Assembly (NCBI GenBank): GCA_019308525.1
Contig: JAFDIC010000329.1
Coordinates: 1 to 7,348 of the forward strand
Origin: Deltaproteobacteria bacterium
GTDB taxonomy: Bacteria; Desulfobacterota; DSM-4660; Desulfatiglandales; HGW-15
DNA: 7,348 nt
Direction: 5' to 3'
Shown: piece by piece, positions 1-6,547 of the stretch
How positions within the stretch are numbered: the stretch's first letter is position 1
Layout of the letters: the number at the start of each line of letters is the position of its first letter
The notes under the pieces: generated by a model
What the model was told of the DNA's origin: nothing
Seen by the model: the letters and a program-made list of their open reading frames with translations, nothing else
Databases searched by the model: none
Position numbers and translations under genes: made by a program

Positions 1-53
1 CCGAACTTCTGGGATGCCAGGAAGGAGAAGTCGATACCGGGCGGGATAGAACC

Positions 54-533
54 ATGACCGGAGATCGGTCCGAAATATCAAAACAGGTGATGGAGTTGAT
101 AGAACCTGCGCTTGAGGACATGGGATACGAACTCGTTGATGTGGAGTATGTGACGGCACAGGGGAGATGGGTGCTGAGGATATACATCGACAAGAGTGGC
201 GGAGTCGATGTGGAGGATTGTGCCAGGGTAAGCAGGGGTATTGGGGACCTGATCGATGTAAAGGCCGGGATCGACCATGAATATGTCCTGGAGGTCTCTT
301 CGCCCGGGCTTAACAGACGACTCAGAAAGGAGAGGGACTTTGAATGGGCAGTGGGCAAGAAGGTCAAAGTGAAGACTTTCGCACCCATAGAAGGCCGGAG
401 GAATTTCACCGGGTACCTGAGCAGGTTTGAAAAAGGATATCTCTATATAGAAACGGGAGACAAGATGGTGACCTTACCCTGGAAGGAGGTGGCCAAGGCC
501 AACCTTGTGTATCAGTTTGAGCAAAAACAATAG
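54..533 (+). CDS. rimP: Ribosome maturation factor RimP
   Basis: RimP is a cytoplasmic factor that binds the free 30S subunit and is needed for its late maturation. The 159-residue product has the family's usual length. The N-terminal alpha/beta domain spans about residues 8-85, with GYELVDVEY at 24-32 and LRIYID at 41-46. The signature YVLEVSSPGLNRRL is at 77-90. The C-terminal SH3-like domain (about 91-154) ends in KANLVYQF, as in E. coli RimP. ATG 54 fits the family N-terminus. The frame stays open to the left window edge without an ATG, GTG or TTG, so a start outside the window cannot be formally excluded. The ribosome site is weak (GGCGGG at 40-45). The TGA of another open frame overlaps the start as ATGA, which may indicate coupling to an unseen upstream gene. 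nusA follows after 14 bases, the usual neighbour. Confidence 0.96.
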   Translation: MTGDRSEISKQVMELIEPALEDMGYELVDVEYVTAQGRWVLRIYIDKSGGVDVEDCARVSRGIGDLIDVKAGIDHEYVLEVSSPGLNRRLRKERDFEWAVGKKVKVKTFAPIEGRRNFTGYLSRFEKGYLYIETGDKMVTLPWKEVAKANLVYQFEQKQ

Positions 534-538
534 GTATT

Positions 539-542
539 GGAG
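539..542 (+). promoter_or_regulatory. Shine-Dalgarno site of nusA
   Basis: GGAG lies five bases before ATG 548 in the short rimP-nusA gap. It supports this start and independent initiation on nusA. Confidence 0.7.
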
Positions 543-547
543 TTGTC

Positions 548-1861
548 ATGATTACAGAACTGAAGAGAGTAATCGATCAAGTCAGCCGGGAAAAGGGGGT
601 TGATCAGGAAGTCTTGATCAAGACCCTTGAGGAGGCGGTGCGCACGGCGGCGAGAAAAAAGTTCGGGCCGGAGTACGATATCGAGGTTAACTTCAACGAC
701 GAGACCGGGGAAATCGAGGCGTTTGAATTCAAGGAAGTGGTGGAAGAACTCACTAACGATCGTGTCCAGATATCGCTGGAGGAGGCCAGAAAGATCGACC
801 CCGAATGTGAGATAGGGGATGAATTGGGCATAAAACTGGATATGGATGAGTTCGGAAGGATCGCGGCCCAGTCTGCGAAACAGGTCATTACGCAACGGTT
901 GAGGGAGGCCGAAAGAAATATCGTCTTTGATGATTTCAAGGACAGGAAGGGAGAAATAGTCCACGGAATAGTCCAGAGATTTGACAAGGGCTCCATCATT
1001 GTAAACCTGGGCCGTGCGGAGGCCGAACTTCCGCCCAAGGAGCAGATTCCGAAGGAGTCCTATAAACAGGGGGACCGAATACGTGCCTATATCCTGGAAG
1101 TGAAGCAGTTTAGTCGCGGACCTCAAATAATCTTATCCCGCACCCATCCCAACTTCTTGTCCGCCCTGTTCGAGAGCGAGGTCCCTGAGATCGCAGAAGG
1201 CATTGTGAGGATCGTACAGGTGGCCAGGGAACCGGGGAGCAGGGCCAAGATAGCCGTCGCCTCCAGAGACAGCGATGTGGATCCCGTGGGTGCCTGTGTT
1301 GGGATGAAGGGTTCGAGAGTCCAGGCGGTGGTCCAGGAATTAAGGGGTGAGAAAATAGACATCGTCACCTGGGACCCGGATCCGGCAAAATTCATTTGCA
1401 ATGCCCTTGCTCCTGCTGAGATAACAAGGGTCATCGTGGACGAGGAAAACCAGAGCATGGAAGTGGTGGTCCCCGATGACCAGTTATCCCTGGCAATAGG
1501 CAAGAGAGGCCAGAACGTCAGGTTGGCCTCCAAATTGTCAGGGTGGAACCTGGATGTAACCAGCGAGTCGAGTTACAATAAGGCATTGAAGGACGCCTAT
1601 GACTCACTGCTAAGGCTGGATGGTGTCGGAGAGAAAACGGCCTTGAACCTGTACCAGGCAGGATTCAGGTCCACCAAGGACGTCGCAGAATCCTCCATCG
1701 AGGATTTGGCCCAGGTGAAGGATATTGGCGAGGAAAAGGCCAGGAAGATGATTCAAAGTGCCAGAGAACACATGGAGAGCGATGCGGAAGAGGAAGCATC
1801 CGAAGAAGTAAAGGAAGAAACCAAAGAACCCGTCGAGGATGTTGTCCTTGGGGAAGGGTAA
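548..1861 (+). CDS. nusA: Transcription termination/antitermination protein NusA
   Basis: NusA binds RNA polymerase near the RNA exit channel and modulates pausing, intrinsic termination and antitermination. The 437-residue product has the N-terminal polymerase-binding domain (about 1-130), an S1 domain (about 135-200; GEIVHGIVQRFDKGSIIVNLG at 135-155), KH1 with GMKG at 252-255, and KH2 with AIGKRGQNVRLASKL at 316-330. A single helix-hairpin-helix-type module follows at about 354-408, with LDGVGEKTALNLYQAGF and VKDIGEEKARKMI. The last 30 residues are strongly acidic. The length lies between B. subtilis NusA (no C-terminal repeats) and E. coli NusA (495 residues, two acidic repeats). ATG 548 has a GGAG site five bases upstream. 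The 3' end overlaps ylxR, so the two are probably coupled. Confidence 0.97.
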   Translation: MITELKRVIDQVSREKGVDQEVLIKTLEEAVRTAARKKFGPEYDIEVNFNDETGEIEAFEFKEVVEELTNDRVQISLEEARKIDPECEIGDELGIKLDMDEFGRIAAQSAKQVITQRLREAERNIVFDDFKDRKGEIVHGIVQRFDKGSIIVNLGRAEAELPPKEQIPKESYKQGDRIRAYILEVKQFSRGPQIILSRTHPNFLSALFESEVPEIAEGIVRIVQVAREPGSRAKIAVASRDSDVDPVGACVGMKGSRVQAVVQELRGEKIDIVTWDPDPAKFICNALAPAEITRVIVDEENQSMEVVVPDDQLSLAIGKRGQNVRLASKLSGWNLDVTSESSYNKALKDAYDSLLRLDGVGEKTALNLYQAGFRSTKDVAESSIEDLAQVKDIGEEKARKMIQSAREHMESDAEEEASEEVKEETKEPVEDVVLGEG

Positions 1862-2126
1862 GGGCCATGTCCCGATACGAACTTGTATTTGCTGTAGGAG
1901 CAAGGGCAGCAAGCATGAACTTCTCAGGCTCGTGGTGGGACCTAAAGGAGAGGTTGTCGTAGACAAAAAGGGGAGCATGAAGGGAAGGGGGGCATATATC
2001 TGTAGGAAAGGGGAATGCATCGAGCGGCTGCTCAAGCACAGAAAGCTGGCTGTGGTATTCAGAAGCAATCAACCTCTGAGAATCAGCCCGGAACTCAAGG
2101 CGGGAAAGATTTATGGCCCGGATTAG
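1839..2126 (+). CDS. rnpM: YlxR/RnpM family RNA-binding protein (RNase P modulator)
   Basis: This small basic protein of the YlxR (DUF448) family is found after nusA in many bacteria. The B. subtilis homologue binds RNase P RNA and was renamed RnpM; the role here is inferred from family. The product has up to 95 residues. Visible motifs are PIRTCICCR at 12-20, LLRLVVGPKGEVVVDKKG at 28-45 and the signature GRGAYIC at 49-55. Five cysteines (16, 18, 19, 55, 60), including C16-x-x-C19 and C55-x4-C60, could form a metal site; B. subtilis YlxR lacks this set. ATG 1839 overlaps nusA by 23 bases but has no spaced ribosome site. TTG 1848 lies nine bases after GAGG (1835-1838), so an 92-residue form is a real alternative. 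The conserved part begins after either start. No ylxQ gene follows. Confidence 0.9.
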   Translation: MLSLGKGKGHVPIRTCICCRSKGSKHELLRLVVGPKGEVVVDKKGSMKGRGAYICRKGECIERLLKHRKLAVVFRSNQPLRISPELKAGKIYGPD

Positions 2127-2270
2127 ATTCTCAAGCTCGGCGTGTTCTTGGACTTGAAGTTTTGTAATGGATGCTTGAAGCGATGGAAAGGATTAGAATT
2201 GCCTTTCTTTTGTTTTACCTTTTTGGGTGATGGTTATTACGAGTTCATAAGTATTATTTTGGGGGTTTGA
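2127..2270 (+). other. Intergenic region between ylxR and infB
   Basis: This 144-base stretch is the longest non-coding segment in the window and is visibly richer in T and A than its surroundings. No ORF with a family match was seen. It contains CTTGAAG twice (2153-2159 and 2174-2180, 21 bases apart), a weak hairpin followed by T-runs, and an AT-rich stretch at 2231-2260 that could hold a promoter for infB. No clear -35/-10 pair at normal spacing was found. GGGGG just before ATG 2271 is the only ribosome-site candidate for infB. In Firmicutes the ylxQ gene sits at this place, but no trace of it is visible. Confidence 0.6.
2186..2216 (+). terminator. Weak terminator- or attenuator-like hairpin before infB
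   Basis: GAAAGG (2186-2191) can pair with CCTTTC (2202-2207) across a 10-base loop, and TTTTGTTTT follows directly at 2208-2216. The stem is only six pairs with three G-C pairs, so any termination would be partial. It lies inside an otherwise continuous operon, where a weak attenuator or a transcript 3' end before a separate infB promoter would make sense. Confidence 0.3.
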
Positions 2271-2792
2271 ATGGCTAAAGTCAGGGTCTACGAATTGGCC
2301 AAAGAACTGAACACGGACAGTAAGGCGCTGGTTGAGAAGCTCAAGGCAGGGGGCATGGATATCAAGAACTACATGAGCACCCTTGATGAAGATGCCGTGG
2401 CCAAGGCGAGGGACATTTTCAACGGCAAGGTGTCAGAGGTCATAGAGGAAAAGAGGATAAAGCCCACTGTCATTCGGCGGAGGAAGAGGACCGTCAGGGT
2501 GGAAGCGCCCGGGCCTGAAGCGGCAGAGACGGAGGCCCGGGCTGAGGCTGCGGTCGAGGGAGAAGTGGCAGAGCAACCGGTGAAAATAGAACCTGAAAGA
2601 CCCGGTAAGGAACCTGCCCCCGAGAGGGTGGCGGAGGCGCCACCGCAGGCCGGACCTTCTGACCTTGAGGCAGCCCAGGGGAAGCTGGAGATGGAGAAGG
2701 CTCCAGCAGAGGTGGAAACAGGTGAAACAAGGGTAGGAGAAGCGCAAGAAGGCCAGGAAGAAAAAAATCGATCAACCCGCCAGAATCATTAA
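2271..2792 (+). CDS. infB: Translation initiation factor IF-2, N-terminal part (infB, frame broken)
   Basis: This ORF encodes the N-terminal extension of IF-2, the GTPase that places initiator fMet-tRNA on the 30S subunit. Residues 1-53 form the first IF2_N domain ([35 protein letters not shown]). A basic segment follows at 61-77 ([17 protein letters not shown]), as in deltaproteobacterial IF-2. From about 78 the chain is a low-complexity Glu/Ala/Pro linker. There is no GTPase domain, because the frame ends at TAA 2790-2792. The last 15 to 20 residues (ending NRSTRQNH) look like out-of-frame translation. In the +1 frame the same DNA gives [15 protein letters not shown], which resembles the normal IF-2 continuation. 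The ORF is therefore the 5' part of a longer gene rather than a separate one. ATG 2271 is preceded by GGGGG (weak ribosome site). Confidence 0.85.
   Translation: MAKVRVYELAKELNTDSKALVEKLKAGGMDIKNYMSTLDEDAVAKARDIFNGKVSEVIEEKRIKPTVIRRRKRTVRVEAPGPEAAETEARAEAAVEGEVAEQPVKIEPERPGKEPAPERVAEAPPQAGPSDLEAAQGKLEMEKAPAEVETGETRVGEAQEGQEEKNRSTRQNH
2733..2768 (+). other. infB: Frame-break zone inside infB
   Basis: The upstream infB frame must move forward by one base (or back by two) to join the downstream frame. A stop (TAG 2734-2736) in the downstream frame bars any earlier join, and the conserved-looking PARII in the downstream frame bars a later one. Two positions stand out. One is GG at 2736-2737: one G fewer gives ETRV followed by [18 protein letters not shown], a basic stretch typical of this place in IF-2. 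The other is the A7 run at 2761-2767, where one A fewer gives [11 protein letters not shown]. Joining at 2736 gives 155 + 728 = 883 residues. A sequencing or assembly indel is the simplest reading. A true mutation, slippage on A7 or recoding are alternatives. Confidence 0.8.
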
Positions 2793-2904
2793 GGGGCCGG
2801 AACAGGGACCTCTCCAGGCCCTTATCAAGAAGAAAGAGAAAGAGCACCGGGAGCAAGAAGGGAAGGCCGAAAAAGAAAAAGCGGGAGGAGCTGCCCAAAT
2901 CGAG

Positions 2905-4923
2905 TTGAGACCTCCTGTTGTCGAGAAGATCCCGGAAGTGATCCCGGTCGACGAGACGAAAGAAAAGCCTGCAAGAAAAAAGAAGGACAGGAAGCGGGGC
3001 TTGAAAGTGGAGGAGGTACCCAAGGCTTCCATCCGCCACAAGAAGATCGAGGTATTCGAGCGGGCAGATCTCTACGAGGGGAGGGTACCCAAGAGAAAGA
3101 AGAAGGATGTTGCATCTCTCAAAGAGGCCAAGAAGAAGATAAGACAAACGGAGATCACCACACCAAAGGCCATCAAGAGAAGAATTAAGGTGCAGGAGAC
3201 GGTTACCGTGGCAGAGCTTGCCAAGGCAATGGGCGTGAAGGCTGCCGAGTTGATAAAGCAACTTATCTCCATGGGGGTAATGGCGACCATAAACAGGCCT
3301 ATTGATTTTGAGACAGCGTCTCTGGTGGCCGACGAATTCGGCTATGAGCTTGAGAGGGATGAGTTCGAAATAGATGCCCTTATTGCAGATACGGAGGATA
3401 GGCCCGAGGACCTTGTGGCGAGGCCCCCCGTGGTGACCATAATGGGTCATGTGGATCACGGGAAGACATCCCTGCTGGATTATATCCGGCACTCCAATAT
3501 CATCGCGGGAGAGTCCGGGGGAATAACCCAGCATATCGGGGCGTACTACGTTGATAGAAAGGGTGGAGATATCGTCTTCCTTGATACTCCCGGACACGAG
3601 GCCTTCACGGCCATGAGGGCCCGGGGAGCGAGAGTGACGGATATCATCGTGCTGGTGGTGGCTGCGGACGACGGCGTAATGCCGCAGACCAAGGAGGCGA
3701 TCAACCATGCCCGGGCCGCCAATATCCCGATAGTCGTCGCGATTAACAAGATTGATAAACCGGACGCCAACATAGAAAAGGTGACACGAGAACTGGCGGA
3801 GCTGGGACTTGTACCTGAAGAATGGGGTGGAGATACGATCTTTGGCCATGTTTCGGCAAAGACAGGCGAGGGGGTGGAAGAGTTACTGGAGCTCATACAG
3901 TTGCAAGCAGAACTCCTCGAGTTGAAAGCCAATCCGAACAAACCTGCCAGAGGTGTGGTTATCGAGGCCAAACTGGATAAGAGCAAGGGTTCGGTGGCTA
4001 CCGTGCTCATCAAGAACGGGAGCCTGCACCAGGGAGACCACTTTGTGTGCGGAGAGTGTTACGGAAGGGTCAGGGCCATGCTCAACAACCGGGGCAAGAA
4101 GATCAGGTCCGCCGGTCCTTCTGTTCCAGTGGAAGTATACGGCATTTCAGGTGTCCCGATGGCTGGAGACGAGTTCATAGTCGTGGAGGATGAGAAAAAG
4201 GCCAAACAGATTATCTCTTTCAGGCAGGAGAAGGTAAGAACCGGGGAAGCGGAAAGACGAGGGATCGTGAGCCTTGATGACTTGTTCCAGAGGATAAAGG
4301 AAGGCGAGGTCAAGGAGCTGAACATCGTGATCAAGGCGGATGTGCAGGGCTCCCTTGAGGCCCTTTCCGATTCATTGCTGAAACTGGGCACTGACGAAGT
4401 GAAATTGAAGATCATTCATTCTTCTACAGGCGCCATTACAGAGTCGGACGTTATGCTTGCCTCTGCATCCGGCGCCATAATAATCGGTTTCAACGTCAGG
4501 GCCAACCCGAGGGTAAGGGAGATAGTCGAAAGGGAAAAGGTGGATGTTCGATACTACGACGTTATTTACAACGTCATCAAGGATATACGGGCGGCAATGT
4601 CAGGGCTTCTTGAGCCGATTCGGAAAGAAAACGTCATGGGGCGCGCCGAGATCAAGGAGACCTTTCACGTTCCCAGGGTCGGAGCTGTGGCAGGCTGTTA
4701 TGTGACGGACGGACGCGTGGAAAGGAATGCAAAGGTGAGGCTCCTGAGGGATGAAGTGGTAATCTACGACGGGAAACTTTCGTCGTTGAAGAGATTCAAG
4801 GATGATGTCAAGGAGGTACAGGCCGGGTATGAATGCGGGCTGGTGCTTGAGAATTTCCAGGACATAAAACCCGGTGACGTGCTGGAATTCTACCAGGTCG
4901 AAGAGATCGCCGCTGAGCTGTAA
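2905..4923 (+). CDS. infB: Translation initiation factor IF-2, GTPase core and C-terminal part (infB)
   Basis: This is the functional core of IF-2. Counted from TTG 2905, a Lys-rich linker covers 1-95. A second IF2_N domain covers about 96-150 ([21 protein letters not shown]). The G domain has all GTP-binding motifs: GHVDHGKT (181-188), DTPGHE (227-232), NKID (281-284) and SAK (317-319). The beta-barrel domain II ([21 protein letters not shown]), domain III ([14 protein letters not shown]) and the fMet-tRNA-binding C-terminal domain (ending [16 protein letters not shown]) follow. Nothing catalytic is missing. The frame is open from 2737, 56 codons upstream of the TTG, and reads as IF-2 there too, so 2905 is probably not the true start. 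The nearest strong Shine-Dalgarno (GGGAGGAG, 2883-2890) is 14 bases from the TTG, rather far. GTG 2938 and TTG 3001 are other in-frame candidates. E. coli IF-2 does have internal starts. Confidence 0.95.
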   Translation: MRPPVVEKIPEVIPVDETKEKPARKKKDRKRGLKVEEVPKASIRHKKIEVFERADLYEGRVPKRKKKDVASLKEAKKKIRQTEITTPKAIKRRIKVQETVTVAELAKAMGVKAAELIKQLISMGVMATINRPIDFETASLVADEFGYELERDEFEIDALIADTEDRPEDLVARPPVVTIMGHVDHGKTSLLDYIRHSNIIAGESGGITQHIGAYYVDRKGGDIVFLDTPGHEAFTAMRARGARVTDIIVLVVAADDGVMPQTKEAINHARAANIPIVVAINKIDKPDANIEKVTRELAELGLVPEEWGGDTIFGHVSAKTGEGVEELLELIQLQAELLELKANPNKPARGVVIEAKLDKSKGSVATVLIKNGSLHQGDHFVCGECYGRVRAMLNNRGKKIRSAGPSVPVEVYGISGVPMAGDEFIVVEDEKKAKQIISFRQEKVRTGEAERRGIVSLDDLFQRIKEGEVKELNIVIKADVQGSLEALSDSLLKLGTDEVKLKIIHSSTGAITESDVMLASASGAIIIGFNVRANPRVREIVEREKVDVRYYDVIYNVIKDIRAAMSGLLEPIRKENVMGRAEIKETFHVPRVGAVAGCYVTDGRVERNAKVRLLRDEVVIYDGKLSSLKRFKDDVKEVQAGYECGLVLENFQDIKPGDVLEFYQVEEIAAEL

Positions 4924-4927
4924 GCAG

Positions 4928-5215
4928 ATGGTCGTTGGAACATGTAAGATCGAGCTCCACCTTCACGAAAACCGTTCCCTGAAGGGGAAGAGGAAGGTGG
5001 TGAAAAGCATGGTCAACAAGGTCAAGCACAGGTTCAACGTGGCCATTGCCGAGACAGGCTCCAACGACAAGTGGCAGAAGATAGAGCTGGGGGTTAGCGC
5101 GATAGGGAACGACAGGCGTCACATCGACGCCACACTGAACAATGTCATCATTTTTCTGGAGTCACTTTATCTGGCAGAGATAGTTGATTCGAGAATCGAG
5201 ATCATTAACATGTGA
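4928..5215 (+). CDS. DUF503 (YlxP-like) family protein
   Basis: This 95-residue cytoplasmic protein belongs to the DUF503 family, whose B. subtilis member is YlxP. Its biochemical role is not settled. The family is found between infB and rbfA, which suggests a part in ribosome assembly or initiation; that is inference from context. Family features are the N-terminal strand VVGTCKIELHL (2-12), the signature SLKGKRKVVKSMVNKVKHRF (17-36), NVAIAETGSNDKWQKIELGV (37-56), and a C-terminal helix and strand ending RIEIINM. It has no signal peptide, no transmembrane segment and no obvious catalytic motif. ATG 4928 starts four bases after the infB stop and matches the family N-terminus. A longer in-frame form from GTG 4874 would overlap infB and add an unrelated tail. 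No good ribosome site is visible, so coupling to infB is likely. Confidence 0.9.
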   Translation: MVVGTCKIELHLHENRSLKGKRKVVKSMVNKVKHRFNVAIAETGSNDKWQKIELGVSAIGNDRRHIDATLNNVIIFLESLYLAEIVDSRIEIINM

Positions 5216-5217
5216 GG
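5214..5217 (+). promoter_or_regulatory. Shine-Dalgarno site of rbfA
   Basis: GAGG overlaps the TGA of the DUF503 gene and lies five bases before ATG 5223. It selects this start over an in-frame TTG at 5184. Confidence 0.7.
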
Positions 5218-5222
5218 CAAGG

Positions 5223-5582
5223 ATGCTGGCTGGCAAACGGGCTATCAGGGTAGGAGACCAGCTCTTGAGGGAGATAGCGGATCTGCTTTCAAGGAAAGTA
5301 AGAGATCCGAGGGTCAGGAAGACGACCGTAACCGCGGTCCACCTGAGCAATGACCTCAAGTATGCAAGGGTCTACTTCAGCGTCTACGGAGACGACAATG
5401 ACGTGCGGGAGGCGGAGGCAGGCCTCAACAGCGCCAAGGGTTTTATCAAGCGGGAAATAGGGCGAAGGCTGGAGCTGAAGTACATGCCGGACTTGATTTT
5501 TAGACATGATCCATCCCTGGAGATGGGTGAACACATGAAGAAGCTCTTTGAGAAGCTCAACAGGGAAGGAGAAGATAGATAA
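5223..5582 (+). CDS. rbfA: 30S ribosome-binding factor RbfA
   Basis: RbfA binds the immature 30S subunit near the 16S rRNA 5' helix and supports late maturation and cold adaptation. The 119-residue product is of normal length and is a single type II KH-like domain. Motifs are the N-terminal helix RAIRVGDQLLREIADLLSRK (6-25), VRDPRV (26-31), LKYARVYFSVYG (45-56), the helix-kink region GLNSAKGFIKREIGRRL (67-83) and the end motif MPDLIFRHDPSLEMGEHM (88-105). ATG 5223 is backed by GAGG at good spacing. An in-frame TTG at 5184 would add 13 residues inside the DUF503 gene and lacks support. The gap to DUF503 is seven bases and to truB 14 bases. In many related operons an nrnA/DHH-family gene sits between rbfA and truB, but it is absent here. 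Confidence 0.96.
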   Translation: MLAGKRAIRVGDQLLREIADLLSRKVRDPRVRKTTVTAVHLSNDLKYARVYFSVYGDDNDVREAEAGLNSAKGFIKREIGRRLELKYMPDLIFRHDPSLEMGEHMKKLFEKLNREGEDR

Positions 5583-5596
5583 GCTGCGATGGCTCC

Positions 5597-6547
5597 ATGG
5601 AGAATTCTTGCGACGGAATCCTTCTCATTGACAAGAAAGCGGGCGAAACATCATTCGAGGCGGCGAGGAGAATCGGAAGGATACTCAAGGCCAAGAAGGT
5701 AGGGCATGCTGGCACGCTGGATCCCTTTGCAACCGGACTGCTGATCATCCTTCTCGGCCAGGGGACAAAGCTATTCCCCTATTTGATGCCCCTTAAAAAG
5801 AAGTACACGGGCATCTTGCGGCTGGGTATTGAAACGGATACCCAGGATTTGAGCGGGAGGGTATTGAACGTCAGGCCTGTGCCTGAATATGATCTGGACT
5901 TCTTGCGGGAGAAGGCAAGGGATTTTGTTGGAGAAATAGAGCAGGTCCCGCCCAAGTTCTCCGCGGTCAGATACGAAGGGAAAAGGGCCTATGAATATGC
6001 CCGCAAAGGGATCGAGTTTGAGCTGGGAGCAAGAAAGGTCAAGGTTTATTCCTTTGAGATATTGGCAACACGCCTCCCGGAGGTTACCATACAGGTCGTC
6101 TGCTCGGGAGGAACTTACATAAGGAGCCTTGTCTCCGATTTTGGGACGGCCTTGGGGCCAGGAGCACATCTGGTAGCATTAAGAAGAGAATCTTGCGGTC
6201 CCTTTGACCTGGGGGAGGCTGTCAGCGTCGAGGAGACCCGGGGTCCATCTCCCGGGGAATTCTTGAAGCAGAGGATAATACCCCTGGCTCAGGCCCTACC
6301 CCATGTGAAGGAGATCGGCATAGGCGGCGACCTGGCGGAGAAGATCAGAAAGGGCTATCAACCCAGAATGAACGAATTGATTCCCGGTGGAGCACATTTG
6401 GATAGCCCCAAGGAAGAGATAAAACTTGTGAAGGATGAAGAACTGGTTGCCCTGGCCCGGGTTCCGGAGGAGCAAACCGGTCTCGAAGGTAGGTTGAAGA
6501 TATTGAGGGTGTTTAATATTCAAAGGAGGTGTAGAAAGTGGCCCTAA
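5597..6547 (+). CDS. truB: tRNA pseudouridine(55) synthase TruB
   Basis: TruB isomerises U55 in the T-loop of tRNAs to pseudouridine and acts as a tRNA chaperone. The 316-residue product has the N-terminal motif [15 protein letters not shown] (6-20) and the catalytic motif [12 protein letters not shown] (36-47), in which D42 is the expected nucleophile. KKKYTG with Y70 follows, then [20 protein letters not shown] (117-136) and [15 protein letters not shown] (169-183), with R176 in the position of the conserved active-site arginine. Residues from about 225 form the C-terminal TruB/PUA-like region. The frame has a stop at 5576-5578, so ATG 5597 is the first usable start; its ribosome site is weak. 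The final residues (about 307-316, [10 protein letters not shown]) lie beyond the conserved domain and are encoded across the rpsO ribosome site and start, a 10-base overlap. Confidence 0.96.
   Translation: MENSCDGILLIDKKAGETSFEAARRIGRILKAKKVGHAGTLDPFATGLLIILLGQGTKLFPYLMPLKKKYTGILRLGIETDTQDLSGRVLNVRPVPEYDLDFLREKARDFVGEIEQVPPKFSAVRYEGKRAYEYARKGIEFELGARKVKVYSFEILATRLPEVTIQVVCSGGTYIRSLVSDFGTALGPGAHLVALRRESCGPFDLGEAVSVEETRGPSPGEFLKQRIIPLAQALPHVKEIGIGGDLAEKIRKGYQPRMNELIPGGAHLDSPKEEIKLVKDEELVALARVPEEQTGLEGRLKILRVFNIQRRCRKWP
6522..6530 (+). promoter_or_regulatory. Strong Shine-Dalgarno site of rpsO inside truB
   Basis: AAAGGAGGT is close to a full match to the anti-Shine-Dalgarno and ends seven bases before GTG 6538. 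It decides the GTG start. It is embedded in the last truB codons, so ribosomes finishing truB cover it. It is the strongest ribosome site seen in the window, which fits the high demand for a ribosomal protein. Confidence 0.85.

Noticed and set aside
512..1126. Minus-strand open frame (204 codons) opposite nusA
   Set aside because: It lies wholly within nusA coding sequence, has no recognisable domain and no ribosome site, and all convincing genes here are on the + strand.
2195..2239. Sigma-70 promoter before infB (TTGAAG/TAGAAT or TTGTTT/TTATTA)
   Set aside because: The first pair has a 14-base spacer and the second has a poor -10 box. Neither is strong enough to list as a promoter, although a promoter in this gap remains possible.
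2784..2796. prfB-like +1 frameshift at the CAT TAA end of the upstream infB ORF
   Set aside because: The P-site tRNA for CAT could not re-pair with ATT, no spaced Shine-Dalgarno element is present, and the frame has already lost IF-2 similarity well before this stop.
2768..2908. -1 frameshift product on A AAA AAT at 2762-2768
   Set aside because: A -1 slip gives a 46-residue Arg/Lys-rich tail ending at TGA 2906-2908 that does not resemble IF-2. The frame that does continue IF-2 needs +1 (or -2).
2494..3849. Long open frame on the minus strand (451 codons) opposite infB
   Set aside because: It is antisense to well-conserved IF-2 coding sequence, has low-complexity Leu/Pro/Arg-rich composition and no family motif. 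It is a by-product of Lys/Glu/Ala-rich codons on the + strand.
4874..4927. Upstream GTG start for the DUF503 gene
   Set aside because: It lies in the infB C-terminus, and the extra 18 residues do not match the family. ATG 4928 gives the standard N-terminus VVGTCKIEL.
5184..5222. Upstream TTG start for rbfA
   Set aside because: It overlaps the DUF503 coding end. GAGG at proper spacing before ATG 5223 and the family length favour the shorter form.
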